Shown: positions 9,763-21,840, numbered from the stretch's first letter. The stretch is 64,000 nucleotides of DNA from Russula earlei (GCA_025769875.1 JAGFNK010000127.1:53511-117510); one strand, 5' to 3'. Numbers and translations are program-made. Notes: generated by a model not told the origin, from the letters alone.

Positions 9763-11382
9763 CTAGTCGCTTACTCCATGATAACCTTCGACCCACTTGC
9801 CTTCCCACCCTTCAGTCACATCTAGAGCATCTTGTTCAGTGAGGAGGGTAGGGACGTCCCTATCGATGCACCTTGGACTGTATTCTAGGGAATTCAGCTC
9901 CTTGTAGTATTCATATTGTTTCCTTTCTGCTTCGGTCGTGGCTGACCCTAGGTTAGAGGTACTAGCCCTAGGCATGTGTCGTGAAGTTGAAGCTAGGCAC
10001 ACTGCATTGGGAACCTCTTGGGCCGGGAGTCCACCACCTCGCCTCGCAGTTGGGGGAGCACTGGATTCTCCTCTGAGTCGAGCGCTCCATCATGAGGGTC
10101 ATCTACTGCCACCTCTTCCTCATCTTCCTCGTCCAGTGAGTGGGGGTTCTGATCCAGACCTAGCTTTGGCTGGTGTGGCGTGGCATGAGGTTATTGGAGT
10201 TGGAGTTAGGGAAGGAAGGGGCGTGTCCAAGTTTATAGTACCATCATTTAAGACGGTCATCACTAGTTGCTTGCAGCAGAAGTTTCTACAGTTGTACTTG
10301 TTAGTGTGCTCTTGAGACCTTCTACTGCACAGGATGTGCACACAAGAGTGATCTTGAGGTCATCGACTGCGGTTGACGCTGCTTGTGTGTTAGCCACTGC
10401 ATCTTGTAAGACCCCTACTGTGCCTCTTAAATGTCCCCTCAAGGTCCTTTCCTCTGGTAAGAGTGGCCTCAGATGACTGCACCGTTCAATAGGCTGGAAG
10501 AACTTGTGATTGTTGGGGATGATATATTGTCAGCGAGAAATGCAGGCATAGTGGGGTGTCTCGCAGTGTTGGTCCCAATGTCCTTTCCATCCACACCATC
10601 GGCACTTGTGCTCATACATGAGCTGCCACCATTTAGCCATTCCTGCATTGTAGGGGGGGGATGAGGGCGAGAAAACTTTCCTTGCTCGATTTCTTCCTCC
10701 TCGTGAGCTCCTGAAGATGGTCCTGCTTCTCCTCCCTCGTTGTCCTGAGAATCTTCACTTCTAGCCCCTCCTCTAACTCTTTCTGCAACGTGGTGGGCAA
10801 TGAGGACTTGTACCTCAGGTAAGAGGAGCTCCTCTTGCCATAGTCCCGTACCCTCCAGAATGCCTCGTGGGCCATTTGCTCTTGTGATAAGAGTCCACAT
10901 CTCTCATGCACAAGGGAGGAATTTGGCTGCTCAGAGACAAGAATGCGCTCCCTCATAGATATCCTCTGCTCAAGCTCTATTGAGAGCCAATTGATCTCTT
11001 TCTCACTGAATAACCTTTTGTTGCTCGTTGAGTAGTTGATTTCGTCGAGCCAAGCTAGAGAGTCATGTGGAATGCTGGTTAATGCGCCATATTTCGGCTT
11101 CAACTCCAGCATCTCCCAACGTGTGTGTGACGGAGGTGAGGAGAGAGTGGAACATGTGGAGAGGGAAATTCGGGATGTCAGCTGTAAGAACATCAGGGTA
11201 TTCTTCTTCACTCTCTGGAAGGAACTCTGGGTAGAGGTTGTAGTTAGGGTGCACATATAGGGGTTCCCTGAAGACCAACTTGTCCTTTCCTTGGCAACCC
11301 CAGATGAACGGTTCTTCTGAGCCTGGGTTTCCACCCACACCCCATCAAATATACTTGGCCAGGACAAGTTCATGCCAGTCAT
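9763..11382 (-). pseudogene. ORF3 of the inner element, coiled region and CCHC knuckle
   Basis: Three overlapping minus-strand frames (11382-10633, 11338-11063, 10900-10469) together follow the chromodomain, with frameshifts between them. Near 10543-10612 the minus strand encodes CRWCGWKGHWDQHC, a CX2CX4HX4C zinc knuckle. A glutamate-rich stretch precedes it and a further segment (10002-9763) follows. The young LTR-A element has a comparable ORF with CKYCGKVGHFNKYC. A nucleic-acid-binding accessory protein is inferred from the knuckle; no enzyme motif was seen. Confidence 0.6.
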
Positions 11383-11503
11383 TTTGGATAGTGATGTGGA
11401 CAGGGTGTTGACTGGGGTCGTAGCACTCCCACCCTTCTCCAGAGATGTTGGGGTCCACGTCAGGTACTCATAGGGGAGTTAGGTGTGATGGGAATAGGAC
11501 TAA

Positions 11504-12037
11504 TCAATTCTTCCATTGTAGGTCCAGGAGGAACAACTGTCTTGAGGTACTTGAGGTTGGGGAGAGATGGGGAAGGTGTTCAAACATGATAGGAGGGCGA
11601 TGCTCATCCATCTGCAGACATAGTTGTTCTGTTGCCAACAAGGTTAAGGAAGACAGGGAGTAATTGGTCAATATGGACATGACTAAGTTGTCAACAAAGA
11701 TCTCAATGGGGGTTGAAGGCCTACTGGAATCAGTATCGCTTTCCATGCAGGTTTTTATAGTCCTGATGGCCATAGGGTTTGCTTTGTGAAAGTCTTTCAC
11801 GAGGTCAGGGGCATGTAGATTTGTGGCTGGCTCCCAAGAGTCATGAGCAGAGGAGTATCCTTTCCAACAGACATGATACTGCAGCTGTTTTTTCTTCCCA
11901 ACATGCCTGGACCCCAAAACATTTTCAAGTTCCCACTCCTCTTCATCATTTACGACATCTGGGTGGCAGTTCTTCATAATTTGTGCCATACTCCTCCATC
12001 TCCTGATATGGATGTAAGAGGTTAGCATGGAAGACAT
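11504..12037 (-). CDS. Chromodomain tail of the inner integrase
   Basis: The frame holds LGSRHVGKKKQLQYHVCWKG followed by a SAHDSWEP motif. These are the aromatic and acidic positions of a chromodomain (about residues 40-90). In chromoviruses this domain sits at the integrase C-terminus and guides insertion to marked chromatin. It overlaps by 92 bp, in a different frame, the integrase segment that starts at 12647. A tail of ~90 serine/threonine-rich residues follows. Confidence 0.7.
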   Translation of the reverse strand: MSSMLTSYIHIRRWRSMAQIMKNCHPDVVNDEEEWELENVLGSRHVGKKKQLQYHVCWKGYSSAHDSWEPATNLHAPDLVKDFHKANPMAIRTIKTCMESDTDSSRPSTPIEIFVDNLVMSILTNYSLSSLTLLATEQLCLQMDEHRPPIMFEHLPHLSPTSSTSRQLFLLDLQWKN

Positions 12038-13460
12038 CGTGCACTTTCCATCTGTCTGGTAATTGCAATTTGTATGCTACCGGGCTTATCACTTCTTTGA
12101 TTTTGAATGGTCCTAGCCTTTTTGAGGCTAGTTTGGCCATGGGCTGGAATGTTTTGATGTTCTTTCCTTCTAACCATACTTTATCCCCTTCTTTATAAGG
12201 TTTAAATCCTATCTTCCTTTTCAGCAGCCTATGCCCCAACAGGATAGCCTTCTGGGCATCCTGTCTTGCCTTTTGTAATGATTCCTTTCTTTCTTTGAGT
12301 TTTGGGAAGTTGCCTACTCTAGTTGGTTGATAAGCCTTTGGAAGAAATCCCATCCACAACTTGTAAGGTGTCTGTTGCGTAGCACTGGAGGTATGTGAGT
12401 TTATAATGTACTGAGTTATTGGTAACAAGTCTGCCCAATTGTCCTGTTGGAAATTGCAATATATCTGCAGTATAGTTTCCACCGTTTGATTGGTTCTTTC
12501 AGATTGCCCATCAGTCTGGGGATGATATGCTGTGCTCATGTTCCTGTCTATTTTGAGTTGCTGACAAATTTCTTGGGCAAGTTTTGATGTAAAGTGGGTG
12601 TCTCTATCTGAAATGATCTTGTCTGGTAAGCCCACAAATGGGAAGACTGTCACAAGAACCGGTACATCGGACCGGACCGGCAACCAGATAAGCCTACCTG
12701 GACACACCTTAAGTTTCCCATGTGTTTTTATGACTCATTGATTGAGCCTAGCATGTACCAGACATTTCCTTCATGTTCCAGTATGATCACCTCATTGCTA
12801 CCTTGTTAATGCTATTTGATATAGCATTCCACATGTATATAAGATAGCCATCTGACAAGAACAAGCCCTAAGCTTGTTCTCCTGTGAATATCACTGGATC
12901 CTTGCTTCGGAACTTGTAGGCTTGCAAGCAATCAAGCAGTCATCTCAGAAAACCTCCCAATCTTCTGAGCCTTCTAATGTGAAGGTTTATCGTTCATCTT
13001 TCCTCTCTGCGGTACACAATCGCCTTGGCATTGTCGTCACTGAGATCCCTGAAATCTGCGAAGACTTAGGGTCTCGCACGTGAACTGATTTGTCAGTAAC
13101 ACTGCCCCCAGTTGGTGACAAAGACTCTTTCATGATAGATCTTGGCTAGGTCTTCTGTTCCCATAGTCTCCTTAAAAGGGAGAAGTATGACCGCTTTGGT
13201 ACAGTCATGATCAGTTATACAGTAGTGAGTATGGAGTCATATCTTTTGGACGGTGGTAACTTGGTGATAAAATCCATGGCTATAGTTTGGAAGGGAGTTG
13301 CTTCTGTCTTCAGTGTTATTGGATATATTGGTGGCTCATTACATCTTGTGATGGTTTTATTTGATTGACATGTTGCACATCCTTCAACATAATTTTGGAT
13401 CACTTGTCTTTGATTGGGCCACCAATAATCTCTTCTTATCGCAGTATAGGTTTTGCGCAA
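11946..13460 (-). pseudogene. Integrase of the inner element, split by a solo LTR
   Basis: 13460-13126 encodes the zinc-binding part (VEGCATCQ) and first catalytic Asp (AMDFITKLP). 12647-11946 encodes the second Asp (IISDRDTHF), catalytic Glu (DGQSERTNQ) and the C-terminal GPFKIKEVI region. Skipping the LTR at 12648-13120 and one TSD rejoins the frame at residues VFPFVG. The product would insert element cDNA into the genome; the LTR abolishes it. Confidence 0.85.
12648..13120 (+). mobile_element. Solo LTR, family E, in the integrase
   Basis: 473 bp from TGTCACAAG to TTGGTGACA, with TSD AAGAC at 12643-12647 and 13121-13125. A TATA-like TGTATATAAG (about 12834-12844) precedes an ACAAGAACAAGCCC leader, giving plus orientation. 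A related copy, inverted, is at 31716-32216. Confidence 0.9.
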
Positions 13461-13496
13461 CCCCAGATGTCCTGCTGTTGGTCCATCGTGATATTC

Positions 13497-15022
13497 TCAA
13501 AGGATTGCCTGGTATGCTTCCATGCCTCCTGTCACTACTAAGGCTGTATCCTTCCTCCATTGTCCATTGACTATTTTGAGTTCATAGTTGTCTTTCCATC
13601 GTTTTAGGAGTCTTGCTCCTTCTTCTCTTTTTTGGTCAAGCTTGGTCCTTTCTTCCATGGCCGTAACTTCTAGAACCTGAACAAACAGCTCATCTGGTAA
13701 GGCGGTGACCTCTTCCTTTTCCAGAACATCTGATTTGTAGTTGGGTCTTTGTGATAGCCCATCTGCTCTATTTCTTTTCCCTGGTTGATGTCGCAGTTCT
13801 AGATTGTACTGTGCCACAATGGGGAGATATCTTGCTACCCAATCCCTCAGCTTTTGAGGTTCTCAATAGTACATCAGGTTCTTGTGATCTGTAAAGACCA
13901 CTACCTTATGAGGTGATCCAAGCAAGAGATGCCTCCAGTTCTTGAGGGCGGTGACCAATGCTAAGAATTCTCTATCCCATACTGCATAGTTTCATTCTGC
14001 TGAATTTAAGGTTCTGGAATAATATCCCACTTCTCTTCTTATTTGATCTTCATCATATTGATAGAGAATGGCCCCTAGAGTGTAGGATGACGCATCGACA
14101 TCTAAGAAGAACTGCTTTTTAAAATTCAGCTGCCAGAGTATCGGATCACTTGTGATTGCTTTGATCAATTTATCTAGAGCTTCTTGGCATTCATCTGTCT
14201 ATTGGAAAGGGACTCCTTTCTTGAGTAAACACATTATAGGCAGAGCTATGGTTGAGAAGTTTGGTATGAAGGGTCAATGATACCCTATCATTCCTAGGGT
14301 CACTTGTATGTCCATCTTGTCCTTGCACTCTCTTGGCCATTCGCTTAGTCCTTTGATTTTTGAAGGGTCCACTTGTATTCTTCCTTCTCAGCTATCCATC
14401 CCAAGACCTCTATTCTGTCTTTCTCAAACTCGCACTTGGATACTTTTAGGAAGTATGAGTTTTGTTCCATTAAGTCCAGGAATTCATGTACGATTTGTCA
14501 ATGCAGAGTGTGAGTCCCTTTAGGGGTCATGACAATCCAGTCATCCAGATAATGATAATTGGCAATGTTTTCCAGATATTTTTGAAGCAGTGATTGAAAA
14601 TCTCTTCTCATAGAACATAAGAAGTATGCTGGGGCATTTCTTAATCCAAATTGCATTACTCTTGGAATATAAGTTCCCATAGGTGTCTTGAAAGCTGCTT
14701 TTGACTGGTCTTCTTCCATAATCCTCATATTGTTATATCCTTTAACTATGTCGAACTTTGAAAATAGTCCATTGTTCTGAATCCGCTCCATGATTCTTTG
14801 AATGCTTTCCAGGGTGTCATTGTCTGGTATCGTCCATTGGTTTAACTTCCAGTAGTCAATTATCAGCCTCTTTTCTTTACTGTCCTTTTTGCCAATAAAG
14901 AATACTGGTGATACATAATTGGAGGCCCCAGGTTTGATGTACCCTTTCTCAAGTTCTTCTTCAAGATATTTCCTTAAGTATTCCTTTTCTTCTTGAGACA
15001 GAGAATAAATTTTGCAATCCAA
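13497..15022 (-). pseudogene. Reverse transcriptase and RNase H, inner element
   Basis: 15022-14498 encodes RT motifs FFIGKKDSKEKRLIIDY, LFSKFDIVKGYNN and YHYLDDW (catalytic YLDD). Further frames with stops reach RNase H (about 14100-13850) and the H-D rich linker MAQYNLELRHQPGKRNRADG at 13817. Stops and frame changes between 14498 and 13817 make it inactive. RT copies element RNA and RNase H degrades the RNA strand. Confidence 0.75.
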
Positions 15023-15885
15023 GGATCTAGTGCATCAGGAAATAGGTTTATCTTCATATCTTCTTCTCTACTGGGAGGGAAGCATGTAGAAGCTTCTTTA
15101 GAGAAGACTTTCGCATGTCACCGATATTCTTCTGGCAAATCTTGCTCTGTCAGTTTTTGAGCCTTCAAATTTTGGTCCCTAGCCCATTCTTGAGCTAAGC
15201 TAGTCTTCTGTATGTATAGGGCTTGATCCCTTTCAGGCTTTCTACATTTCTTGACTGCTTTTAGTTGCAAGGATTTGATATAGAGATCGAGATACTTGAG
15301 TCGTGCACTTTCTAGGTGCAAAGATCCTTCCTTAAGTTCTCCATTCTTCCAATCTATAGTTGGTTTGAATTCCCAGAGAAAGGGGTATCCTAGTATGACC
15401 CGGTCTCCTCCCAGGGACATGATATAAAACTTCTGTAACTTGTTCCTTTTGTTATGTGATTGGAAGAACGGAGAACTTAAGGAAGGATCTTTGCACCTAG
15501 AAAGCGCACGACTCAAGTATCTCGATCTCTATATCAAATCCTTGCAACTAAAAGCAGTCAAGAAATGCGGAAAGCCTGAAAGGGATCAAGCCCTATACAT
15601 ACAGAAGACTAGCTTAGCTCAAGAATGGGCTAGGGACCAAAATTTGAAGGCTCAAAAACTGACAGAGCAAGATTTGCCAGAAGAATATCGGTGACATGCG
15701 AAAGTCTTCTCTAAAGAAGCTTCTACATGCTTCCCTCCCAGTAGAGAAGAAGATATGAAGATAAACCTATTTCCTGATGCACTAGATCCTTGGATTGCAA
15801 AATTTATTCTCTGTCTCAAGAAGAAAAGGAATACTTAAGGAAATATCTTGAAGAAGAACTTGAGAAAGGGTACATCAAACATGGG
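14927..15885. repeat. 428-bp inverted duplication within pol
   Basis: 14927-15354 and 15458-15885 are reverse complements with about 1-2% mismatch and no net indel (paired coordinates sum to 30812), around 103 bp of single-copy DNA. The left arm is the normal protease-RT linker and RT start on the minus strand. The right arm repeats it on the plus strand, where it was spliced into the protease end. This gives a plus-strand open segment at 15440-15694 that mirrors the minus one at 15118-15516. Confidence 0.9.
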
Positions 15886-16172
15886 ACCCTAAGCCAACAG
15901 AAATGTTTTAGTTCTCCTTTCTTGTTTTCAGTCCCATTGATGTTCCGGACCATCATTGGTTCTCAAAGAGCTTGTCTCCCTATTCCTAGTCTCTTCCAAG
16001 TTTCTTCATCCAGGAAGTTTTCTGTTGCTCCACTGTCTAGTAGAGCCTTTTCTGTGGCCACTCCTCGCGCCGTGTGAAATGAGAAAGGGACGTTCATAGT
16101 TGCAATTCTCCTAATGTACATGGTGCAAGTCACTGCTGCCCTAAGTCTGGCCATCGACCTCAGGCTTATCAA
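15886..16172 (-). pseudogene. Aspartic protease, inner element
   Basis: The frame includes ALLDSGATENFLD, the catalytic DSGA motif of retropepsins, preceded by the YIRRIATMNVPFSF strand. The domain breaks off at 15886 where the inverted duplication begins. It would cleave the Gag-Pol polyprotein. Confidence 0.75.
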
Positions 16173-16199
16173 AAATCCTCATCAGCCATTATTTTGTCC

Positions 16200-17669
16200 A
16201 GAAAGGCATCCTTTCCTTCTGTCTTCATCCCTTTAATAGCCACCATGATACTATTGATGTCATAGGCAGGGGGTTGTTCCTCTTCTTTAGAGCTCTTCAC
16301 AGGTTTGTCTTCTTCTGCTTCGGTGGTTCAAGCTTTGACATCCTTCCCCTTTTGCTTAGGATCATCTTTCTTCTTCCTCTGGGGGCATTGCCAGCTCATG
16401 TGCCCAACCTTTTTGCATATAAAGCATTTCCCTTCTGCTTGTAGCTTCTTCCTTTCTTCTTCACTAAGCCTTGAAGTAGCCTTGACTACATCTATGTCCA
16501 TGGCATTTGGATCCTTTTTGGCTTTCTTCTCCTTCCAATTCCTGAGTCATTGTGCCCTGGAACTGAGGTTCCCGGATGCTCCTAAGGCATTCTTCATCTC
16601 GTTCAGAGCTGCTGCCCTCTTCCCTTGCTATGGTTTGCCATGCATCTAGGTTTCCAGCTGCAGGTAAGGGCCTTCTTCAGAGGATCATGGCATGTAAGTT
16701 TCTTCAAAGCCCATCTCTGAATAGTTTTACCGTCCCTTGAGTATTTCTAGGCCATCCGGACATGAGTAGGTATTGATTAAAGGTCACGATGTAGTCATCC
16801 AATTCTCCTTCCTTCATAGTGAGTTGTTGGATGTTTATTGTGGCATCTTCTATAGTCATACTATCATGCCACTGATTTAGGAAGTCTGTTGAGAAGAGGT
16901 ACCACAGATCTTCATCTTCCCAAAGGTGAGTTGGTGGCAATTGGTTTGCGTGGTCTCCTTGTACTCTTCTTATCAAGGTTTCCAGTTGTTGAATTACCCA
17001 CCCATTGACTTTATCAAGGACAAGGCACAGGCTACCCTTTTATATGGCACTATCATGACGCTGCTTTGAGAATTCATGATCCTATACAGCTCAAATTCTT
17101 TCATGAACTGTATAGTCTTCTTTCTATTTCCTGCGAACATTGCTGGCAGTTGTCCTCTCATTGGTCCTGTTCCTCCAGGGACTCCTTGAGCTGGTCCAGG
17201 GATCACTGCTTGGGGTGGGCCTCCTCCAGGCGGTACTCCTCCTGGTGGTACTCCTCCACCTGGTGGTCCTCCTCCTCCACCTGGTGCTCCTCCATCTGGT
17301 GGGTCTCCTCCTTGTTGTGATTGGGCACTAACATGGTTCCATGATGAGTGGCATACAAATTCCCAGATGTCAAATGGGTGGTTTGTGTCACTATTTGGGT
17401 GGTAGTAGCCATTATTTCAGTTGCTGCTTGTGTCAAATCTTTGGCTGTGGCAAAACATTCGGTGAGCTCATCTATTGGCTCCTTGTTCTTTTTGATTACT
17501 GGAGTGTCTTCAGGAGATTCTGATTTCTTTGGCTTGCTGACACTGGTAATAGATATGTCTCATTCTGGTTTGATCCTAAACAGCCACCTGGTGGTATAGG
17601 GCTTAGCTTTGGTTCCTAAACCAAACTCTTCTGGATTGGCAATGAAGTTGTCTTCAAGCATGTAGAACC
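16200..17669 (-). pseudogene. Gag capsid and zinc knuckle, inner element
   Basis: Open minus segments at 17436-17203, 17206-16994 and 16976-16704 carry a charged linker with HQVEE repeats, then RKKTIQFMKEFELYRIMNS and WYLFSTDFLNQWHDS (capsid-like). Near 16375-16440 the minus strand encodes a CX2C knuckle around [14 protein letters not shown]. Frameshifts separate the segments. The N-terminal part continues past the LTR-B insertion at 18632. Confidence 0.6.
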
Positions 17670-18631
17670 TGTCAAGACTCACTGTTGAACTATCCAGTTC
17701 AAGAGCAAGGGGTCAGTTCAGAGACGAGTCGATAGATGTCTAGGATGGTGTGGGCTAGGAGTAGAGTCCAGAGCAGTAACAAGTACCAAAGGGGTACAGT
17801 TACTGGTATAGTTGAGCAAGCACGCAGAGAGGAGGCCAGGGTAGTCACAAGGGGATGGTCCTTAAAGGAGTATCCCAGGAATGGAGAGTGCCGTAAACAA
17901 ATGGACAGTCTGAGGACTGTCTGCTACTTTATTGAGCGCTTATATACTACAAGAGAACTGCTAAATAGGGAACAAGTCGTAACCTTGTTATAAGCACAAT
18001 AGAGTGATGAGTAAGAAGTTGGAGTGCGCTTACTGAGCATGCTCAGTCATGCTCAGTAAGCTGCTGAGTAAGAAGGCTTCTCTTGATGAGTAAGAGCCTT
18101 CACTGTCCACATGTTCACTGCTTTAGTGCATGTGCGCACGTGTGATTTGTTTTCTGTTAGTTAGTTTAGGGCCGGTCATTTGAGGACTTGTAGTCTGGTT
18201 TAGGGAATAGTGCTATCCTATAAGGCCCTTATATGGTTCTATTAGGGTCCCTAGAGTCAACCCTAAGACTTCTATTAAGGTCCTTAGTATTGCCTTATAG
18301 TTTGTTCTATAGTTATTAGAGTTGGTCTAATAACACATTGTAGGGTCTTTGATACTAGGTTAGTGCCTATTATAAAGCACCTAGAGTCGTTCTAAAGGGT
18401 CCTTAGGAAGGCCCTAATACTGTCCTTTATTGCTAGAAGGGATGCCATTAAGTGGGGCTTGCTGTATATCAATTGTGCCAAGAATCGCTTGCACGACAAT
18501 GCGTGTGTGATATTGTGGACACCTCTACTCACCCCTTTTGCTCATGTGAACAGGGTGACACCATAGAGGCTGGATTTCCTCTCATAAGGAAGGGTCCTTC
18601 AAGGGCCCTCTCCAGAGAATGGTTCATGACA
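17670..18631 (-). mobile_element. Solo LTR, family B, in the inner gag
   Basis: 962 bp. In reverse complement TGTCATGAACC to GTCTTGACA, with TSD GAACC at 17665-17669 and 18632-18636. It is closest to the LTR at 21841-24542 but lacks that copy's insertions, so it serves as the empty-site reference for them. Confidence 0.9.
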
Positions 18632-19080
18632 GAACCCATCCTTGTCCCAATCAATGAAATACCAGTGATCATTTATGTATTCTGCAGGTCGGACTTTGTT
18701 GTTGAATTGGCCATTGAAAAATCCTCCTTCTGGTTTTTCAGTAGGATGCCACTGTGCTCCTACACCAGTTAAGGAAAAGTTTTGAAGGTCCCGGGTTCTT
18801 CCTTTAAACCATGCGTATTGTTTTCCATTACTTCCTGTCTTGAATGGAGTGTTGATTGAATCCGACTCCAGTTTTGCCTAGCTTTCAGTTATGATACCGA
18901 CAAGCTTGTTCTTGGCAAAAATACCAATGGGTTTGACTATGTTCTATATCCTTCTTTTCCAGGATATAAAGTCTTGGAGGAGTTCCTAATCGACACAGGT
19001 TCCTCCCTATGACTACTTCTGCATAAGTTGGGATCCAAATTTTGCTCCTACTTGGTGCAAAGGTAAGTATGCTCAACTTA
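18632..19080 (-). pseudogene. Gag N-terminal region and primer site, inner element
   Basis: The minus strand encodes TYAEVVIGRNLCRLGTP and, further on, AEYINDHWYFIDWDKDG, matching TYAEVVKGENL and CEYINDQWYFVDYHKG in the young LTR-A element (52117-52560). The primer-binding stretch TAAGTTGAGCA follows the LTR directly at 19080. Role of this N-terminal Gag domain is unknown. Confidence 0.6.
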
Positions 19081-19626
19081 TGTTAAGATCGGATTGATCT
19101 TATCGCTGACTCTTAGTGAAAGAGTTGCTTGATATAGTTCAAGCACTAGACTTCGATCCCTTTGATATTATCTCAGGAAGAATAGGTGTAAGAGAAGAGA
19201 GGGGCCTCTTTCACTTAGAGTTCTTCAATAGACTGTATAGAGTATTTGACAAGATGATTGTTTCTTGTTTGAGAGAGTAAGTCGAGTGTAAGGCTCGACT
19301 TCTTGGTAGTACAGACTATGTATATGATATCTCAACAACTACTGATCCGATTCATATGAAACTTGGGGTGCACATAGCTGAGAACCAGTAGTATCCAAAT
19401 ACATAAAGCACAATTTGAGAATGTCATGAATTACTCACGCATGAGTCATTCTTTCCTAGTATCTGTCATCAACCAGTAAGTAGTGAGTAAGCCATTACCG
19501 ATCAATCAGTAAGCGGATCAATAAGCGATCACTAAGCCAGATGAATAAGTGCATATGAGTTAACAGAAATGAGTCACCAGAGCATAGGTAAGCAGATGAG
19601 AATGAGGAGACACAAGAATCCTAACA
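19081..19626 (-). repeat. 5-prime LTR of the inner element (family F)
   Basis: 546 bp, the mate of 9082-9730. The minus strand contains CACTCGACTTACT at about 19276-19288, partly complementary to the primer site at 19080. This fits self-priming of reverse transcription. Confidence 0.9.
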
Positions 19627-19631
19627 CATAC

Positions 19632-20387
19632 CCTTTCTCCTTTCTGATAAGGTTGGAAACAACTTCTTTGCTTCCACATTAGGGAAGCAATCTTCATTGC
19701 TTCTTGTGCCTGTGATCTTGCTTCCTGGATTTGGACTTTCCAATTGTCTATTCTTGGTATCTTGCTTCCCCAGTTTGGCTGGTGTGCCCTGGGCATAAAG
19801 CCCATCCATAAGAAGAAAGGGGACTGCTTTGTTGTCTCTGAAACATTAGAATTTGTCATGTATTGCACCAGAGGCAGCCAGTCCACCCAATCATCTTGTT
19901 GGTGGTTGCCCAAGATCCTGAGTGATGTTTCCATTGTCTGATTCATCCTTTCTGATTGTCCATCTGTCTGAGCATGGTAAGCGGTGCTAATATTCTGTTT
20001 GATATGCAGCTGGTTGCAAAGTTCCCTAATAAACTTGGAACTTATTAGTTTGTCACAATCAGATATGATCTTGCTTGGTATTCCCACAAAGACACCTTTA
20101 GTGCAATTGTGATCAGTGACAGTCAATATACTGTCATATCCTTTTGACTTTGGCAATTTGACCACAAAGTCCATGCTGACAGTTGAGAAAGGAGTGGCTC
20201 CTTCTGGTGGTATGGGATATAGGGGAGGTTGACTTGGATGAGTGTTTGACTTGTTAGCTTGGCAAACTGCACATCCTTCCACATATTGATCAACAAAATG
20301 GTGAGCCACCAGTAGTATTGCATCATCCCCAGTAAGGTCTTCGCTTTCCCTGGGTGTCCTGCTGTGGGACTGTCATGATACTGTTCC
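19632..20387 (-). pseudogene. Integrase of the old LTR-A element
   Basis: The frame runs from the zinc-binding segment (VEGCAVCQANK) through SMDFVVKLPKS, KIISDCDKLISSKF and DGQSERMNQTME, the D, D and E of the catalytic triad. Compared with the young copy, about 24 codons are missing between DHNCTKGV and VGIPSK. Its C-terminal end continues at 9076 across the inner element, and its N-terminal end across LTR-D. Confidence 0.8.
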
Positions 20388-21218
20388 TGTTATGAACCAA
20401 GGCCAGATCCTGGCCATATATTGTCCTATTTCACTCAAGAGAGACCTCTCTCACTTTGCATTGCCAACACACTTCTGTTTCTTGGGCTACCCCTCCTGCA
20501 GTGCAAGATATCGCTATTGCAAAGGCACTATAACACAACCAGGCACCCGTTTCCTAATCGGGTAATCATCACGTGGCAGCCACATGGCCACTCAGCCACC
20601 AAGAACCCAGAACAGTGGCATAAACTCCTATAAACTGTTGCATAACTCATATGATGTCATCTAGGCTCCAATGACATCATGGCTGACTGAGCAACTCCAC
20701 AATGACCTCACTGGCTCACTAAGCACTCCACAGTGACATTATAAGGATGTCATCACTCCACAATGATCAGTAATACACTCAGTAAGCCTGAAACCTGACA
20801 CAAGCAAATTTATGTCCCTGTAGTCCTATTGGATGGTACCAAGGAGTCTAGAATAGTTCCTGGTCTTTGTAATTGACCCTGAACACAGTATATAAGCCCC
20901 AATGTAGCATGGCAGTCATCAGACTGTCCATTTGTGATACTCTCATCTTCCTGGGTACTCCCCTGCGGCTGCTCAGTTTAAAGTCTTCCCTCTTCCTCAA
21001 GGTACTCTTCAATGACCACCTTGTCTAAAGCCCTTCACCACACTGGCCTCTGCCCTTCACCTCTGTCTCCTGCAGCATGTACCAGTCCCCATCTGGTACC
21101 TTCTAGTCATTTGGCTCATCCTCCTGTTCAATGCCACCATCACCACATACCATCTGTTCCAACCCTTGCCCACCTGCTCCTGAGTCCTTAGTGATCAGCA
21201 GCAGTACATGTCTTAACA
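20388..21218 (+). mobile_element. Solo LTR, family D
   Basis: 831 bp from TGTTATGAACC to GTCTTAACA, with TSD GTTCC at 20383-20387 and 21219-21223. The empty target is at 57268-57280. Compared with the copy at 52855-53682 it has lost nearly all CpG sites by transition. Confidence 0.9.
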
Positions 21219-21840
21219 GTTCCAGCAATGTCCTGTGAGTCCCTTCATCTCCTGTAACCACCAAGGCTTCATTCTTCCACCATAAGTTATGTTGCTTCTC
21301 CAGTTGGTGTCTCTGTACCCAATTGAGTAACTTTAGTCAGTGTCATTCTTTCCCTTGTTGGTTCTTTATCTGTTCTTCCAATGCTGTAGTATGCATTACT
21401 CAAATAAAAGGTGGTCAGGTAGTGCAACCACTTCTTCTTTGTCCCCTTGTCCATCATCAAGGTCAGGTCTCCTGGACAAGGTGCCTGCTTTATTCCTTGC
21501 TCCTGCCTGATGCTTTAGCTCTAGGTCAGTTGAAGTCTGCCAAGAAGGTAATGTATATTGCCACTCAACCATTTATGCACTGAGGATGTCAGTAATGCAA
21601 CAGGTTCGCATGGTCTGTATAGACCACTACTTTGCGCTTGTCTCCCATAAGCAAGTGCCTCCAGTGCTTTAAGGCTCAAACCATAGCTAGGAACTCCTTG
21701 TCCCATATGTCATAGTTCTTCTCTGCTTGTTTCAAGGCTGCAGAGAAGTAACCAATTGGCCTCCTCTTTCCTTGTTTGTCCTTCTGAAATAGTACTGCTC
21801 CAATAGCATAGTTGGACATGTCTACTTCCAATTCAAAGGG
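21219..21840 (-). pseudogene. RNase H and integrase linker, old LTR-A element
   Basis: Corresponds to about 56655-57270 of the young element. The minus strand encodes GAVLFQKDKQGKRRPIGYFS and NYDIWDKEFLAMV, typical of Ty3 RNase H. Several stops are present. It is bounded by LTR-D and LTR-B insertions. Confidence 0.75.

Larger units (their letters stand above)
9082..19626 (-). mobile_element. Inner 10.5-kb Ty3/gypsy chromovirus (LTR-F)
   Basis: The element starts TGTTAAGAT and ends AATCCTAACA, with 546-bp LTRs at both ends once the MITE is removed. TSD is CATAC at 9077-9081 and 19627-19631. The target without insertion is readable at 58105-58120. The two LTRs differ at roughly 20 of 546 sites by eye, mostly transitions. 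Gene order on the minus strand is gag, protease, RT, RNase H, integrase, chromodomain, then ORF3 with a zinc knuckle. It carries its own insertions at 9117, 12648 and 17670 and an inverted duplication at 14927-15885, so it is not autonomous. Confidence 0.9.

Noticed and set aside
15440..15694. Separate plus-strand gene similar to a Ty3 linker
   Set aside because: It is the inverted copy of the minus-strand linker at 15118-15516, produced by duplication.
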